Positions 23,494 to 32,791 of a DNA stretch of 35,967 nt are shown piece after piece. The number at the start of each line of letters is the position of its first letter. Position 1 is the first letter of the stretch. Source of the stretch: Halomicronema sp. CCY15110 (GTDB lineage Bacteria > Cyanobacteriota > Cyanobacteriia > Phormidesmidales > Phormidesmidaceae); NCBI RefSeq assembly GCF_016888165.1, contig NZ_JACSWC010000136.1, positions 1-35,967 on the forward strand, written 5' to 3'. The notes below the pieces were generated by a model. It searched no databases. It was not told where the DNA came from and saw nothing but the letters and a program-made list of their open reading frames with translations. A program made the translations under genes and the position numbers.

Positions 23494-24381
23494 ATGTTGA
23501 GGGGTGAAGTCGCAGGGTTGACTGCGGCGTTTTTGTGGGCACTATCGACGGTGATTTTTGGCCAATTGGGCAAGTCTCTCAGTCCACTGGTGTTGAATTT
23601 GGCGAAAGGGGGGATTGCGATCGCCCTGATTATCTTGACGCTCATCGTTCAGCAAAATTTGCAGCCCCAGTTGCCGCCTGTCGCGATTTTTTGGCTGATG
23701 CTGAGTGGCGTCGTCGGCATTGGCTTAGGCGATACGGCCTATTTCAAATCGATTAATCATTTTGGGGCCCGGCGAGCCCTGCTGATGGAAACGCTTGCGC
23801 CACCGCTCACGGCCTTAATGGCGCTGATTTTTTTGCAAGAGAGGTTGGGCGCGATCGCGTGGGGTGGCATTTTGTTAACCGTCGGCGGCATTGCCTGGGT
23901 CATTTCGGAACGGGTGCCCACGGCGGAGCAGCATTCTCTTAATCTCAAGGCGGGGCTGATCTGGAGTGTTTTGGCACAACTCGGGCAAGCCAGCGGAGCG
24001 GTGATGTCTCGCGGGGCCTTGGCCAACACCACGGTTGATCCCCTGTGGAGTGGTTTGTTGCGGATTACAGCAGGCGCGATCGTGCTGGTGATTTTGGTCA
24101 GCAGTCGGGGCGCGATTCGTCAGCAACTACGGCCCTTGCGATCGCGACAACTCTTGCCTCTGCTCGGAGTAGCCGCTTTTTTGGGCACCTATCTAGCCAT
24201 TTGGTTACAACAAATTGCCTTCAAATTTACCCCTGCTGGCATTGCCCAGGCCCTGTTGGCGACCAGTCCACTGTTTGTGCTGCCCATTGCCGCCAGTTTG
24301 GGCGATCGCGTGACTGGCCGCGCAGTGGGTGGAGTGGTGATTGCGATCGCGGGAATTTGGCTGCTCATCGGTGCATCGTAA
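23494..24381 (+). CDS. DMT superfamily permease with two EamA domains
   Basis: The 295-residue membrane protein has ten hydrophobic segments arranged as two EamA repeats (about 1-140 and 150-295). The first repeat starts LRGEVAGLTAAFLWALSTVIFGQL and contains GLGDTAYFKSINHFGARRALLMETLAPP, typical of the family. The second contains GTYLAIWLQQIAFKFTPAGIAQALLATSPLFVLP. It is probably an exporter or permease of small metabolites in the plasma membrane; substrate unknown. Confidence 0.9.
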   Translation: MLRGEVAGLTAAFLWALSTVIFGQLGKSLSPLVLNLAKGGIAIALIILTLIVQQNLQPQLPPVAIFWLMLSGVVGIGLGDTAYFKSINHFGARRALLMETLAPPLTALMALIFLQERLGAIAWGGILLTVGGIAWVISERVPTAEQHSLNLKAGLIWSVLAQLGQASGAVMSRGALANTTVDPLWSGLLRITAGAIVLVILVSSRGAIRQQLRPLRSRQLLPLLGVAAFLGTYLAIWLQQIAFKFTPAGIAQALLATSPLFVLPIAASLGDRVTGRAVGGVVIAIAGIWLLIGAS

Positions 24382-24536
24382 TTTCAAAAGGGTAGTGATC
24401 ACCCGAATATTCAGGAGGCCACCCACCGCAGAGATTCCCAATCGGTTACGTTACGATGAAAGTGTAATGGCTGCGCAGTAGCCACACCGGCTACCAGTCT
24501 AACCGTTGATATATCTGGGGATTAACGCATATCGCC

Positions 24537-24935
24537 ATGGTTCAAAAAGTCCAAAAATCTAAGCAAGAGTGGAAATCGCAACTCACACCTGAGCAGTATA
24601 AAGTCACCCGCGAAAAGGGCACCGAACGAGCCTTTACTGGGGTTTATCACGACAACAAAGAACCCGGTACTTACAAGTGCATTTGCTGTGGCACTGAGCT
24701 ATTTCGTTCTGACGAGAAGTTCGACTCCGGCACTGGCTGGCCGAGCTTTTGGGAGGTGGCCAATACCGAGAACGTCGAAACTGAGACGGATCGCACCTTT
24801 TTTATGGTGCGGACGGAAGTCCACTGCGCTAACTGCGAAGCCCACCTGGGCCACGTCTTTAACGATGGCCCCGCCCCGACGGGTAAGCGTTACTGCATTA
24901 ACTCGGCCTCATTAGATTTTGAGAAAAAGTCGTAG
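24537..24935 (+). CDS. msrB: Peptide methionine-(R)-S-oxide reductase
   Basis: MsrB (132 residues) reduces methionine-R-sulfoxide in proteins. It contains [18 protein letters not shown], the zinc-binding pairs Cys48/Cys51 and Cys97/Cys100, [10 protein letters not shown], the substrate-site histidine region [21 protein letters not shown] and the catalytic Cys120 in RYCINSASL. The recycling cysteine sometimes found in the SG-C-GWPS position is Thr here, so regeneration may use another cysteine or a non-thioredoxin donor. Length and start are normal. Monocistronic, with a downstream terminator-like hairpin. Confidence 0.95.
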   Translation: MVQKVQKSKQEWKSQLTPEQYKVTREKGTERAFTGVYHDNKEPGTYKCICCGTELFRSDEKFDSGTGWPSFWEVANTENVETETDRTFFMVRTEVHCANCEAHLGHVFNDGPAPTGKRYCINSASLDFEKKS

Positions 24936-24984
24936 TGATATTGCTTTGCCCGGCCAGTCGTTGTGGGGGCGATCTCCCCCGCAG

Positions 24985-25043
24985 AAAACCTCTCCAGTAT
25001 CATGAGTGCTAATCGCAGCCATTGCGGTGCCGGAGAGGTTTTT
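24985..25043 (+). terminator. Terminator-like hairpin downstream of msrB
   Basis: AAAACCTCTCC (24985-24995) pairs exactly with GGAGAGGTTTT (25032-25042), followed by another T. The loop is long (36 nt). A smaller G5/C5 hairpin precedes it near 24965-24980. Confidence 0.6.
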
Positions 25044-25150
25044 AAGCTGTGCGAACTGACTCTAAACGCCTGGCATTTAAGTTGATGCTGCTTGTAACAG
25101 TGACGCTGTGAAAGCTTTGACTGTGACCCTCTTCATTGAAAACGATCGCG

Positions 25151-25954
25151 ATGCAACTCAACGCTGATGTGAGAGGGCACGGATATCCGCTGCTGTGTCT
25201 ACACGGTCATCCGGGGAATGCCGCTTGTATGCGGGTGTTCACCGAAAAACTGTCCCAGCGCTACACGACGATCTCGCCAGACTTGCGGGGCTACGGCCAT
25301 AGCCGCATGGCGACACCGTTCACGATGACCGATCATTTAGCGGACTTGAACGACCTGCTCGATCGCTTTGATATTCAGCAATGTTTAGTTTTAGGATGGT
25401 CTCTGGGCGGCATTTTGGCGATGGAACTGGCGCTCCAGCAACCTCAGCGAGTCGCCGGACTCATGCTGTTGGGCACTGCCGCGCGCCCTCGGGGCAATCA
25501 TCCCCCCATCAGTTGGCAAGATAACGCGCTAACGGCGATCGCCTCGCTAATTAACAAAGCCGTTCCCGGTTGGCAGTGGAACATTGACACCTTTGGTCAG
25601 CGATCGCTCTACCGCTATCTAATTCAGCAACATACCCCCCAGGCTTATCAACGACTGGCCGATGAAGCGTTTCCAGCTTTTTTGCAAACTTCTCGGCATG
25701 CCCAGCAAGCGCTGAATCAAGCCTTACGAGCGGGCTATGACCGTCTTCCCGAGTTGGAAAAGATTGCGGTGCCGTCTTTAGTATTGTGTGGCGAGTGCGA
25801 TCGCCATATTACCGCTCGCGCTAGCCAAGAAACTGCTCAACACCTGCCCCACAGCAGCTTCAAGCAATATCCCCAAACCGCGCACCTCTTTCCCTGGGAA
25901 ATTCCCAAGGTCGTGCTGGCAGATCTAGAGCATTGGTTACAAACCCACTTTTGA
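25151..25954 (+). CDS. Alpha/beta hydrolase
   Basis: The 267-residue protein is a cytosolic alpha/beta-hydrolase. The oxyanion segment LLCLHGHPGN, the nucleophile elbow LGWSLGG (Ser in GWSLG), an acid in CGECDRHI and the catalytic His in QTAHLFPWE are all visible, with a helical lid around residues 120-195. Such proteins hydrolyse esters, epoxides or dienelactones; the substrate cannot be predicted. I use ATG at 25151; a TTG at 25136 would add five residues. Confidence 0.9.
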   Translation: MQLNADVRGHGYPLLCLHGHPGNAACMRVFTEKLSQRYTTISPDLRGYGHSRMATPFTMTDHLADLNDLLDRFDIQQCLVLGWSLGGILAMELALQQPQRVAGLMLLGTAARPRGNHPPISWQDNALTAIASLINKAVPGWQWNIDTFGQRSLYRYLIQQHTPQAYQRLADEAFPAFLQTSRHAQQALNQALRAGYDRLPELEKIAVPSLVLCGECDRHITARASQETAQHLPHSSFKQYPQTAHLFPWEIPKVVLADLEHWLQTHF

Positions 25955-26084
25955 CCTGATCTGTGCGGGCTCACTCCTAATCTTCGGCGAGCCTCTGACA
26001 AGACTTACATCTAAAGCGATTACGCCTTTTCGCGAGCCCGTATACTAAAGGCACAAGCTGGCAGCACAACGCTGGGAGTAAGCG

Positions 26085-26711
26085 ATGGAATGGCATGTGA
26101 GTGACGCCCAAAGTTTAAGAGTGATCGATCGCGAAATCGGTGATCACATGTTCACTCCGTCAGAATATGAGCTCGTACGTCGTGTGATCTATGCCACCGC
26201 CGACTTTGAATTTGCCTCGCTGATTCACTTCTCAGAACATGCTCTGACCTCAGGTGCAGCGGCCTTGGCTGCCCGAACGACGATCGTGGTCGACGTCCCC
26301 ATGGTGCAGGTCGGCATTGCTCCCCCGATTCAAGAAACGTTTGTGAATCCGGTCTATTGCAGCATGGATGCCCTCACCCGTCCGCAAAAGGGTAAAAGCA
26401 AAACGGCTTGGGGCATCGAGACTCTAGCCCAGCGCTATCCCGAAGGGATTTTTATTGTGGGCGAATCCCAAACCGCCCTGGAATCTCTGGTCGATTTGGT
26501 TGAAAACAATCTAGTTCGACCGGCATTAATTATTGCGACTCCAGCAGGCTTCCTCGATGTCGATGTGTTGAAAGACCGCCTCCAAGACACTATGGTGCCT
26601 CACATCAGCATTAATGGCCAAAAGGGCAATCCTGTATTGGCTGTGGCAATCATGACGGGGTTAATTGATTTGGCCTGGCAGGCTTACGGCAAAGCCCCCA
26701 AAGCTATGTAA
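26085..26711 (+). CDS. cbiC: Precorrin-8X methylmutase
   Basis: This 208-residue protein is the cobH/cbiC enzyme of corrin synthesis, moving a methyl group from C-11 to C-12 of precorrin-8x to give hydrogenobyrinate (or cobyrinate). The family region ALTSGAAALAARTTIVVDVPMVQVGI, GIETLAQRYPEGIFIVGESQTAL and IIATPAGFLDVDVLKDRL are clear. At the place of the catalytic His43 of Pseudomonas CobH (RMVHACG) this protein reads RRVIYATAD, with Tyr. GGAG precedes the ATG by seven bases. A TATACT at 26041 is a possible -10. No other corrin genes are close. Confidence 0.92.
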   Translation: MEWHVSDAQSLRVIDREIGDHMFTPSEYELVRRVIYATADFEFASLIHFSEHALTSGAAALAARTTIVVDVPMVQVGIAPPIQETFVNPVYCSMDALTRPQKGKSKTAWGIETLAQRYPEGIFIVGESQTALESLVDLVENNLVRPALIIATPAGFLDVDVLKDRLQDTMVPHISINGQKGNPVLAVAIMTGLIDLAWQAYGKAPKAM

Positions 26712-26739
26712 GGGATCTGCAGCTCAACGATGACTCTCA

Positions 26740-26809
26740 TCAACCTTTTAGCTTAGGGAGTTGAGCGGAGTCGAAACTCGGTCTGTAGGTATTTTATTGG
26801 CAAGCGAGA
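26740..26809. repeat. Diverged third copy of the terminal repeat
   Basis: Bases 26758-26781 match positions 19-42 of the window exactly (24 bases). The flanks align at equal length but are diverged (TCAACCT at 26740 matches the repeat start). It lies in the intergenic gap between cbiC and ndhD, directly beside a nested palindrome. Confidence 0.7.
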
Positions 26810-26841
26810 TCTCCTCTCTCTACACTGGGCAGGAGAAACGC

Positions 26842-26933
26842 TGTCAGCCTGATGCAGCGAAATGTGATGCCATCGTTTTGCGACGCCTGATGGCAGCGCA
26901 GGCTGGAGCGATCGCTTTCCCATCAGGCTGACA
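26842..26933. repeat. Nested inverted repeat, possible MITE relic or structured RNA
   Basis: TGTCAGCCTGATG (26842-26854) is exactly complementary to CATCAGGCTGACA (26921-26933). Inside, TGCCATC (26868-26874) pairs with GATGGCA (26889-26895). The word GCCTGATG occurs twice (26847, 26885), so alternative pairings exist. No coding frame spans it convincingly. Confidence 0.6.
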
Positions 26934-26935
26934 AC

Positions 26936-26963
26936 AAAAAGCGGCGTAGCATTGCCACGCCGC
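26936..26963 (-). terminator. Intrinsic terminator of ndhD
   Basis: GCGGCGT (26941-26947) pairs with ACGCCGC (26957-26963), and the minus strand ends in five T (26936-26940 are A). It is 44 bases downstream of the ndhD stop. Confidence 0.75.
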
Positions 26964-27006
26964 ATCTGCATTAGATTTAGTGAATTAGCCATTAGCCGTA
27001 TCGAAG

Positions 27007-28611
27007 TTATTCGATAATTGTCGGTGCCACCAAAGAGGCAGTGCGCTCAGGCGATGCGATCGCACTAAACATGGGCTGACTAGGCTGATCCGCAATCAAT
27101 ACCATGGTGTCTTGCACCCGGTCTAGCACAGCGACCGTCTTCGCATCGTAAGTCTGAGTTGCCACCTTGGGATATAAGCCAATCCCAATGACGGGTACCA
27201 GTAAACAAGCCGCGATGAAAGACTCACGGGGACGAATGTCCAGCATAAGTGGGGTTTTCTCGATGACCTCACCCGTGTTGCCGTAGAAGATACGACGCAA
27301 CATCGTGAGCAGGTAAATCGGCGAGAGCACCACACCAATCGCCGCGAGCACAATAATGCCGACCTTGAAGGTCAAAGTATAAGCATCGCTAGTGGCCATA
27401 CCAAGGAACACCGCAATCTCGCTCACAAAACCACTCATGCCAGGCAATGCCAGGGAAGCCATCGCTGCTGCCGTAAAGAAAGCAAACGCGGCAGGCATCT
27501 TCCGGGCCATTCCGCCTAACTCGTTCATGTCAAGCGTGTGCGTACGCTCGTAAGTCACACCAGAGAGGAAGAACATCACCGCCGCAATCAGACCGTGAGA
27601 AATCATCTGTAAAACTGCGCCGCTGATGCCCACTGTGGTGAAGGCGGCAAACCCGATGAGTACGAAACCCATGTGAGCGATAGAGGAATAGGCCATGCGA
27701 CGCTTCAAATTATCTTGACCGAACGCATTCAGCGAAGCATAGACAATATTCACGACGCCCAGAATCGCTAAGAAGGGAGCGGCGAAAACATGCGCATCAG
27801 GCAACATATCAATGTTCATACGCAAGATGCCATATCCAGCCATCTTCAGCAGGACGCCTGCGAGAATCATGGAAACCGCTGCGGGTGCCTCACTGTGAGC
27901 ATCGGGCAACCAAGTATGGAAAGGAAAAATCGGCAACTTGACACCGAAGGCCACAATCAAACCCGCATAAGCAAATAATTGGAAGGGCAGAGAGTAGTCT
28001 TTGAGGGCGAGATCAGTGAAGTTAAAGCTGACCGTATCCCCATAGAAGGCCATGGCCAGCGCCGAAACCAAAATAAAGATGGAGCCGATCGCCGTATAGA
28101 GGATAAACTTCGTTGCTGCGTAACGACGCTTTTCGCCACCCCAGATGGAGATGAGCAAGTAAACGGGCACTAACTCGATCTCCCACATGAGGAAGAACAG
28201 CAAGATATCTTGGCAGAGAAAAACCCCAACCTGCGCGCTGTACATCAACAACAGCAAGAAATAATAGAGGCGGGGTCTAGTCGAAATATTCCACGAGGCA
28301 AGGATGGCTAGGGTGGTGACGAGACCGCTCAAAATTACGAGGGGCATCGAAAGGCCATCGGCGGCAACCGTCCAGTTCAAACCGATTTGCGGTACCCACT
28401 GGTAAGTCTCAACCAATTGCAGGCCAGCATCTTGTAGAGAGTAGTAACTGCCAAATGTAAAGAGGATGAGGGCGAACTCGGCCAGCCCTGCGGCTAAGGC
28501 GTAGCTTCTGACGACTTTATTGTCATTACCGGGGAGGAAGGGAATTGGCAAACTTGCCAGAAACGGAAAAAGGACAATCGTGGTTAACCACGGAAACTGC
28601 TCGCTAATCAT
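27007..28611 (-). CDS. ndhD: NAD(P)H-quinone oxidoreductase (NDH-1) subunit NdhD
   Basis: NdhD (534 residues from ATG 28611) is a proton-pumping antiporter-like subunit of the thylakoid NDH-1 complex. It resembles NdhD1/D2 and chloroplast NdhD more than the CO2-uptake NdhD3/D4 types, an impression from memory. It begins [20 protein letters not shown] and has multiple membrane segments, with [53 protein letters not shown] and [16 protein letters not shown] prefer ATG 28611 over 28644, since the family starts near FPWLTT. The gene stands alone, with a long upstream region and a terminator. Confidence 0.96.
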   Translation of the reverse strand: MISEQFPWLTTIVLFPFLASLPIPFLPGNDNKVVRSYALAAGLAEFALILFTFGSYYSLQDAGLQLVETYQWVPQIGLNWTVAADGLSMPLVILSGLVTTLAILASWNISTRPRLYYFLLLLMYSAQVGVFLCQDILLFFLMWEIELVPVYLLISIWGGEKRRYAATKFILYTAIGSIFILVSALAMAFYGDTVSFNFTDLALKDYSLPFQLFAYAGLIVAFGVKLPIFPFHTWLPDAHSEAPAAVSMILAGVLLKMAGYGILRMNIDMLPDAHVFAAPFLAILGVVNIVYASLNAFGQDNLKRRMAYSSIAHMGFVLIGFAAFTTVGISGAVLQMISHGLIAAVMFFLSGVTYERTHTLDMNELGGMARKMPAAFAFFTAAAMASLALPGMSGFVSEIAVFLGMATSDAYTLTFKVGIIVLAAIGVVLSPIYLLTMLRRIFYGNTGEVIEKTPLMLDIRPRESFIAACLLVPVIGIGLYPKVATQTYDAKTVAVLDRVQDTMVLIADQPSQPMFSAIASPERTASLVAPTIIE

Positions 28612-28854
28612 GACATTCACGTGAGTTCTACTGAACAAGTGCACATAGAACGCCGGTCTAGGAGTTGTCTAGCTCAAGGCTGATGGATACATCTGAGCAA
28701 TGCATCGTCTCATTTTCGCAGCGGCCTTACCTAAGCAGTAAAGGTCGGAGGAGAGTCAGCAGAGGATTCTCAAGACTGTTGAAAATCGCGATGACTAGGC
28801 GAACCAACCGGGGAATTCAAGGTGAGCATTTCTACTCATCCAATGCATGGCCTT

Positions 28855-28884
28855 AGTATAAGCAACTTCATTAACTTTTGCGAA
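28855..28884 (-). promoter_or_regulatory. Possible ndhD promoter
   Basis: On the minus strand, TTCGCA (28879-28884) and TATACT (28855-28860) are 18 bases apart. The -10 is good and the -35 matches TTGACA at four of six. It would give a leader of about 235 nt. Confidence 0.35.
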
Positions 28885-29536
28885 GGGAATCTTACGGAAA
28901 TTGCCAGAAAAACATCCACATCACAATCTCTGCTAAGGATGCTCAGCGTAGTGCCCCGCATTGATGACAAAAAGCAATGTGACTGACCACTTGAGATTAT
29001 GTAAACAAATATCAAGTGCGTCCATTGGAATAACGTGGAAATGACGCCAATTATTCGTTAGCCAAAGTTTTTTGTTGTGCGGCCATGGTGGGCTAAGCGT
29101 TTGCCGCTAAGTCTGGAAAGTGCCTGTCCGTATGGGTCTGTGGCTCGGGATGCCTCGGACGCGTATGGGAATCAAGATCGTCAGCGATCGCAAGGTTTGG
29201 CATGAGTTTATTTTGCGAGTAGAGCAATTTTCGAATGGAACGAATTCTGGTGAGTGGCTGCTTGCGTGAATGTTGATTTACACAATCGATTTATAAGTTT
29301 CAGTCGGAGCGTGGTGACGGTGAAGTTTATTTCTCCCGGGGAAATGATCTCGTTCGGTGGCGCGATCGCGGGTGTAAAAATCGAGACTCATGAGTCCCTC
29401 TCCCAATCTGCCACCCTCTGATCTCAGCCCAGTCGGTAAGCCGGACGAAGCTGCCTAGTTCTTGAGCCGCGATCTGATCACAGTTGGTGCTGAGGCCAAC
29501 TTGATGCACAATTGGCTCAACTTATGGTGCGGTCAA

Positions 29537-29541
29537 AGGAG
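29537..29541 (+). promoter_or_regulatory. Ribosome-binding site of alr
   Basis: AAAGGAG ends at 29541, seven bases before the ATG at 29549, and supports that start over a TTG at 29462. Confidence 0.65.
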
Positions 29542-29548
29542 TGATGTC

Positions 29549-30763
29549 ATGTTGAGTTGGGACAAAACGCCTGCCCTGGCGACCATTCGGCAATGTCGAG
29601 CCTGGGTAGAGATTGATTTGCAGGCACTTCAACATAACGTGCAGCAATTGACTCAGCACATTGGGCCAAGCACGACGTTGATGGCGGTGGTCAAAGCCGA
29701 CGCTTATGGACATGGGGCGATCGCGATCGCCGATGCCGCGTTGGCGGCAGGGGCCGGCTGGCTCGGTGTGGCGACAGTGCCCGAAGGGGTGGAACTGCGA
29801 GAAGCAGGCATCACTGCGCCCATCATGATTATGGGGGCGATCAACAGTCCTGAAGAGGTGGCCGCGATCGCGCGTTGGCGATTGCAACCCACCCTCGTGT
29901 CACCCAAGCAAGCCCTCGTTTTTTCAGCAGCCCTGGCAACAGGCAGTTCTGAAGTCTTGCCAGTCCATCTCAAAATTGATACAGGCATGTCACGGTTGGG
30001 ATTTCCCTGGCAGCAGGCGGCGGAGTTTGTGCAATTTGTGCAGCGACTACCGCGATTACAAATCCACAGTGTTTATTCGCACCTGGCCACGGCTGACGAT
30101 CCCAACCCGACCGTGATGCGTCAGCAGCATCAGCGTTATGAAGCTGTTTTAGCGCAAGTGGCGGCGCAAAATGTCACCTTGCCAAAACGGCATCTCGCCA
30201 ACTCTGCTGCGACCATGACTGATCCAACTCTGCACTATGACATGGTGCGGGTTGGCCTGGCCCTTTATGGGTTGTATCCAGCTGAGCATCTGCGATCGCA
30301 GTTGGCTCTGCGTCCGGTGATGCAAGTTAAGGCCCGGATCACCCACCTCAAAGAAATTCAGCCCGGCACCGGGGTCAGCTATGGTCATACCTTTGTGGCA
30401 GAGCGCCCCATGCAGATCGCCGTGGTGGGCATTGGCTATGCCGATGGCGTGCCCCGCGCCTTGTCGAATCGGATTGAGGTGTTGGTGCAGGGGCAACGCG
30501 CGCGTCAAATCGGCAGCATCACGATGGATCAGTTGATGATTGATGTCACCCATATTCCGCATCTGCAAGAGGGGAGTGTGGTGACTTTATTGGGGCAAGA
30601 CGGGGAGCAGGAAATTGGGGCCGACCACTGGGCCACGCTCACCCACACGATTTCCTGGGAGATTTTGTGTGGTTTTAAACATCGGTTGCCTCGGATCACC
30701 ACGGCGCTCTCGATACCGCCATTGTCGCCCTCGGAGTCGAGTGAGTGGCGCGATCGCCCTTAG
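29549..30763 (+). CDS. alr: Alanine racemase
   Basis: Alr (404 residues) makes D-alanine for peptidoglycan using PLP. The PLP lysine is Lys49 in MAVVKADAYGHGA. Other family elements are VHLKIDTGMSRLGF (about 165-178), VYSHLATADD, NSAATM, VRVGLALYGLYP, and GVSYGHTFVA with the catalytic Tyr, then VGIGYADGVPR and the C-terminal beta domain with GSITMDQLMIDVT. I chose ATG 29549 because AAAGGAG sits seven bases upstream and the protein then has normal length. Apparently monocistronic. Confidence 0.96.
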   Translation: MLSWDKTPALATIRQCRAWVEIDLQALQHNVQQLTQHIGPSTTLMAVVKADAYGHGAIAIADAALAAGAGWLGVATVPEGVELREAGITAPIMIMGAINSPEEVAAIARWRLQPTLVSPKQALVFSAALATGSSEVLPVHLKIDTGMSRLGFPWQQAAEFVQFVQRLPRLQIHSVYSHLATADDPNPTVMRQQHQRYEAVLAQVAAQNVTLPKRHLANSAATMTDPTLHYDMVRVGLALYGLYPAEHLRSQLALRPVMQVKARITHLKEIQPGTGVSYGHTFVAERPMQIAVVGIGYADGVPRALSNRIEVLVQGQRARQIGSITMDQLMIDVTHIPHLQEGSVVTLLGQDGEQEIGADHWATLTHTISWEILCGFKHRLPRITTALSIPPLSPSESSEWRDRP

Positions 30764-30836
30764 AAGGTGGCAGAAGAGATCGGCGGGAAAAGTCCGATCC
30801 CGGCAATGATGGGTAGGTAAATAGGGGAGTCGGTAG

Positions 30837-31067
30837 GATCAATTCAAGCGAGGATCCGGTACTTTTGAGGGATGGGTAAAGGCTGCTCCCGATGTCTGGC
30901 GTCAACCGGCTGGGGGCACGGTAAATGCGGGGCGTCAGGTCGAGTTCGATCAGCGAGTATGGCCCGATACTGTGGCAAACTTAGCGACAGGGATCGCTTG
31001 GCTTTCCCGTCTCAGCGCCACGACTGTTCATCTGTTAACTCTCACCGTTCCTAATGCCGCCAGTTAG
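30837..31067 (+). pseudogene. Possible gene remnant, start-less open frame
   Basis: From 30837 to TAG 31065 the frame stays open for 76 codons and looks protein-like (for example GTFEGWVKAAPDVWRQPAGG, QRVWPDTVANLATGIAWLSR). No ATG, GTG or TTG start lies in frame behind the preceding stop, and its end overlaps the methyltransferase start. I recognise no family. It may be the C-terminal end of a deleted gene or chance. Confidence 0.3.
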
Positions 31068-31815
31068 TCCACCCCAAATTCTGCACGAGCTGGTTGCCCG
31101 CTCTGGACAAAGTCATCAATCGCTGCAATTCGCGACTTACATTAGCGCCTATCAATATCTCAAGCTGTATGAGCTGATGGCGCAGTATGCCCCGCCGGGG
31201 GCATACGTGCTGGACTGGGGCACTGGTTCCGGGCATTTTTCTTATTATTTAGTGCGATCGGGCTATGCCGCTAATGGTTTCGGCTTTAGTGACGGGCCGC
31301 TGTTTTGTCAGGCGTTCAGTCAGTCGGAGTATCGTTATCAGACTGGGAGTCCGGAGCAACCGATCGCTCTCCCGTTTGCGGACGCCACTTTCGATGTCGT
31401 TGTTTCCGTCGGTGTTTTAGAGCATGTGCGGGAAACGGGGGGCGATGAGTTGGCGAGCCTGAAGGAAATTCACCGCATTTTGAAGCCCGGCGGGCATTTC
31501 ATTTGTTACCACTTTCCCAACCGCCATAGCTGGATCGAATTTTTAGCGCGACGGACCGAGCGGTTTTCCCATCCTTATTTGTTTGATACCCAAGACATCC
31601 ATGCTCTGGTGGGAGCAACGCCGTTGCAACTGCAACGCTGGGGGCGCTATGCTCTGCTGCCCCGTAATATCTGGCAAACCGGGCTGGCTCGTCACCCGCG
31701 CTGGGGGCCGATCGCGGGCACTCTATACAACCAACTAGATCAGCTCCTGGGGCGGTTGCTGCCGTTCATTTGCCAAAACTATTACTTCGTGGCGCGTAAA
31801 CCTGACGGTGGGTGA
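31054..31815 (+). CDS. Class I SAM-dependent methyltransferase
   Basis: The 253-residue protein has a Rossmann methyltransferase domain: SAM-binding motif VLDWGTGSGHFSYYL (about 50-64), acid loop after FGFSDG, and PFADATFDVVVSVGVLEHVRE (about 107-127), then the LKEIHRILKPGGHFICYHFPN strand (about 136-156). The helical C-terminus around 170-250 (HALVGATPLQLQRWGRYALLPRN) could bind the substrate, which is unknown. Similar stand-alone enzymes modify sugars, lipids or small metabolites. Confidence 0.88.
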   Translation: MPPVSPPQILHELVARSGQSHQSLQFATYISAYQYLKLYELMAQYAPPGAYVLDWGTGSGHFSYYLVRSGYAANGFGFSDGPLFCQAFSQSEYRYQTGSPEQPIALPFADATFDVVVSVGVLEHVRETGGDELASLKEIHRILKPGGHFICYHFPNRHSWIEFLARRTERFSHPYLFDTQDIHALVGATPLQLQRWGRYALLPRNIWQTGLARHPRWGPIAGTLYNQLDQLLGRLLPFICQNYYFVARKPDGG

Positions 31816-31951
31816 GCGGGTAGGTGCAGCTAGAAAGGCCCCCGACGATTGTGTCAGACTGAACTGTAGGTGACTGAACGTCTTGCCAAATGGCCAACCA
31901 AAGGGCAAAGCGATCGCCCCTGCCACTTGTAGTTTTTTCCCGCAGAGTCTG

Positions 31952-32791
31952 ATGACGGTTTACGACATTTTGCAAGCGACGACCCGCGAGCGCGTGAGTG
32001 ACGGCACCCATACCCCAGTGCTGTCGGATGACGGCTGGGCGAAACGTACCCTCGTGCTGATTTGGCCTCAACTGGGCGATTTTGACAGCCTGGAATATGC
32101 CTGGTGGCTAAGGCGCGACTGGGAACGGTTGCAGGCCGAAAAGATTGCCGTCCGCGCTGTGGGTATTGGCGATCGCACCTCGGGGCAAAAATTTGCCGAG
32201 TTCACCCAGTTTCCGGCGGACTGTCTGTGGGTCGATCCGACGGCGACTTTGCATCGCGACCTCCAACTCTATTCAGGTCTGACCATTGACTGGCCGATCT
32301 TGCGTCCTCATCAAGCCGCCTGGGTGAATTTGATGTTGATGTGTGCGGGCATTGCGAGTCCGGGCACCTTGCGCGAAGTGTTGCGGGGCTACACGGGCGA
32401 TCGCACCGCCCCCCAACTCATTGGCGATGAGGAAACAGTTGACGACACGCCCTTACCCACGATGAAAGGTTCGTTTTTTCGTTGGGCGGGAGGCAGCGGC
32501 TTCCAACGTCCATTTGAGTTGGCCACGTTACGGCTGCGCAACATGACGGAAGTGTTGAACCACTGGTCTACCTATGTGCCCGATGCCCAGTACATGACTC
32601 AGCGCGGCGGTACCTTCTTGTTTAATCAAGCGGGCGACCTGTTATACGAATATCGCGATCGCGGCATTCTGGGCTTTGCTGAAAATATGAGCGATCCCCT
32701 TAGCTTTTTGTGGGGCAATGCTCCCCCGCCGCCCCACTTGCCGACTGATGAGACTCACCACAGCAGCGATCGGCCCTCCTCCATCGTCTAA
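31952..32791 (+). CDS. Peroxiredoxin-like (AhpC/TSA, PRXL2-type) family protein
   Basis: The 279-residue protein belongs to a thioredoxin-fold family annotated as AhpC/TSA or peroxiredoxin-like. Recognised parts are VLIWPQLGDFDSLEYAWWL (about 35-53), AVGIGDRTSGQKFAEFT, LWVDPTATLHRDLQLYSGL and NLMLMCAGIASPGTLREVLRGYTGDRTAPQ (about 128-157). The peroxidatic cysteine position near PQLGDFDSLE has no Cys, so peroxidase activity is doubtful. The ATG at 31952 gives the normal start; an ATG at 31883 would add 23 atypical residues. The last 25 residues are low complexity. Confidence 0.82.
   Translation: MTVYDILQATTRERVSDGTHTPVLSDDGWAKRTLVLIWPQLGDFDSLEYAWWLRRDWERLQAEKIAVRAVGIGDRTSGQKFAEFTQFPADCLWVDPTATLHRDLQLYSGLTIDWPILRPHQAAWVNLMLMCAGIASPGTLREVLRGYTGDRTAPQLIGDEETVDDTPLPTMKGSFFRWAGGSGFQRPFELATLRLRNMTEVLNHWSTYVPDAQYMTQRGGTFLFNQAGDLLYEYRDRGILGFAENMSDPLSFLWGNAPPPPHLPTDETHHSSDRPSSIV

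Larger units (their letters stand above)
28612..29548. other. Long non-coding stretch between divergent ndhD and alr
   Basis: Over 900 bases without a convincing gene. One short frame, GTG 29120 to TGA 29267 (49 codons, M-rich start PVRMGLWLGMPRTRMG), might be a small gene or a fragment, but it has no ribosome-binding site or recognised match. I see no strong hairpin or tRNA. Confidence 0.4.

Noticed and set aside
26753-26992. Minus-strand frame across the repeat and palindrome
   Set aside because: It runs through the ndhD terminator and repeat elements.
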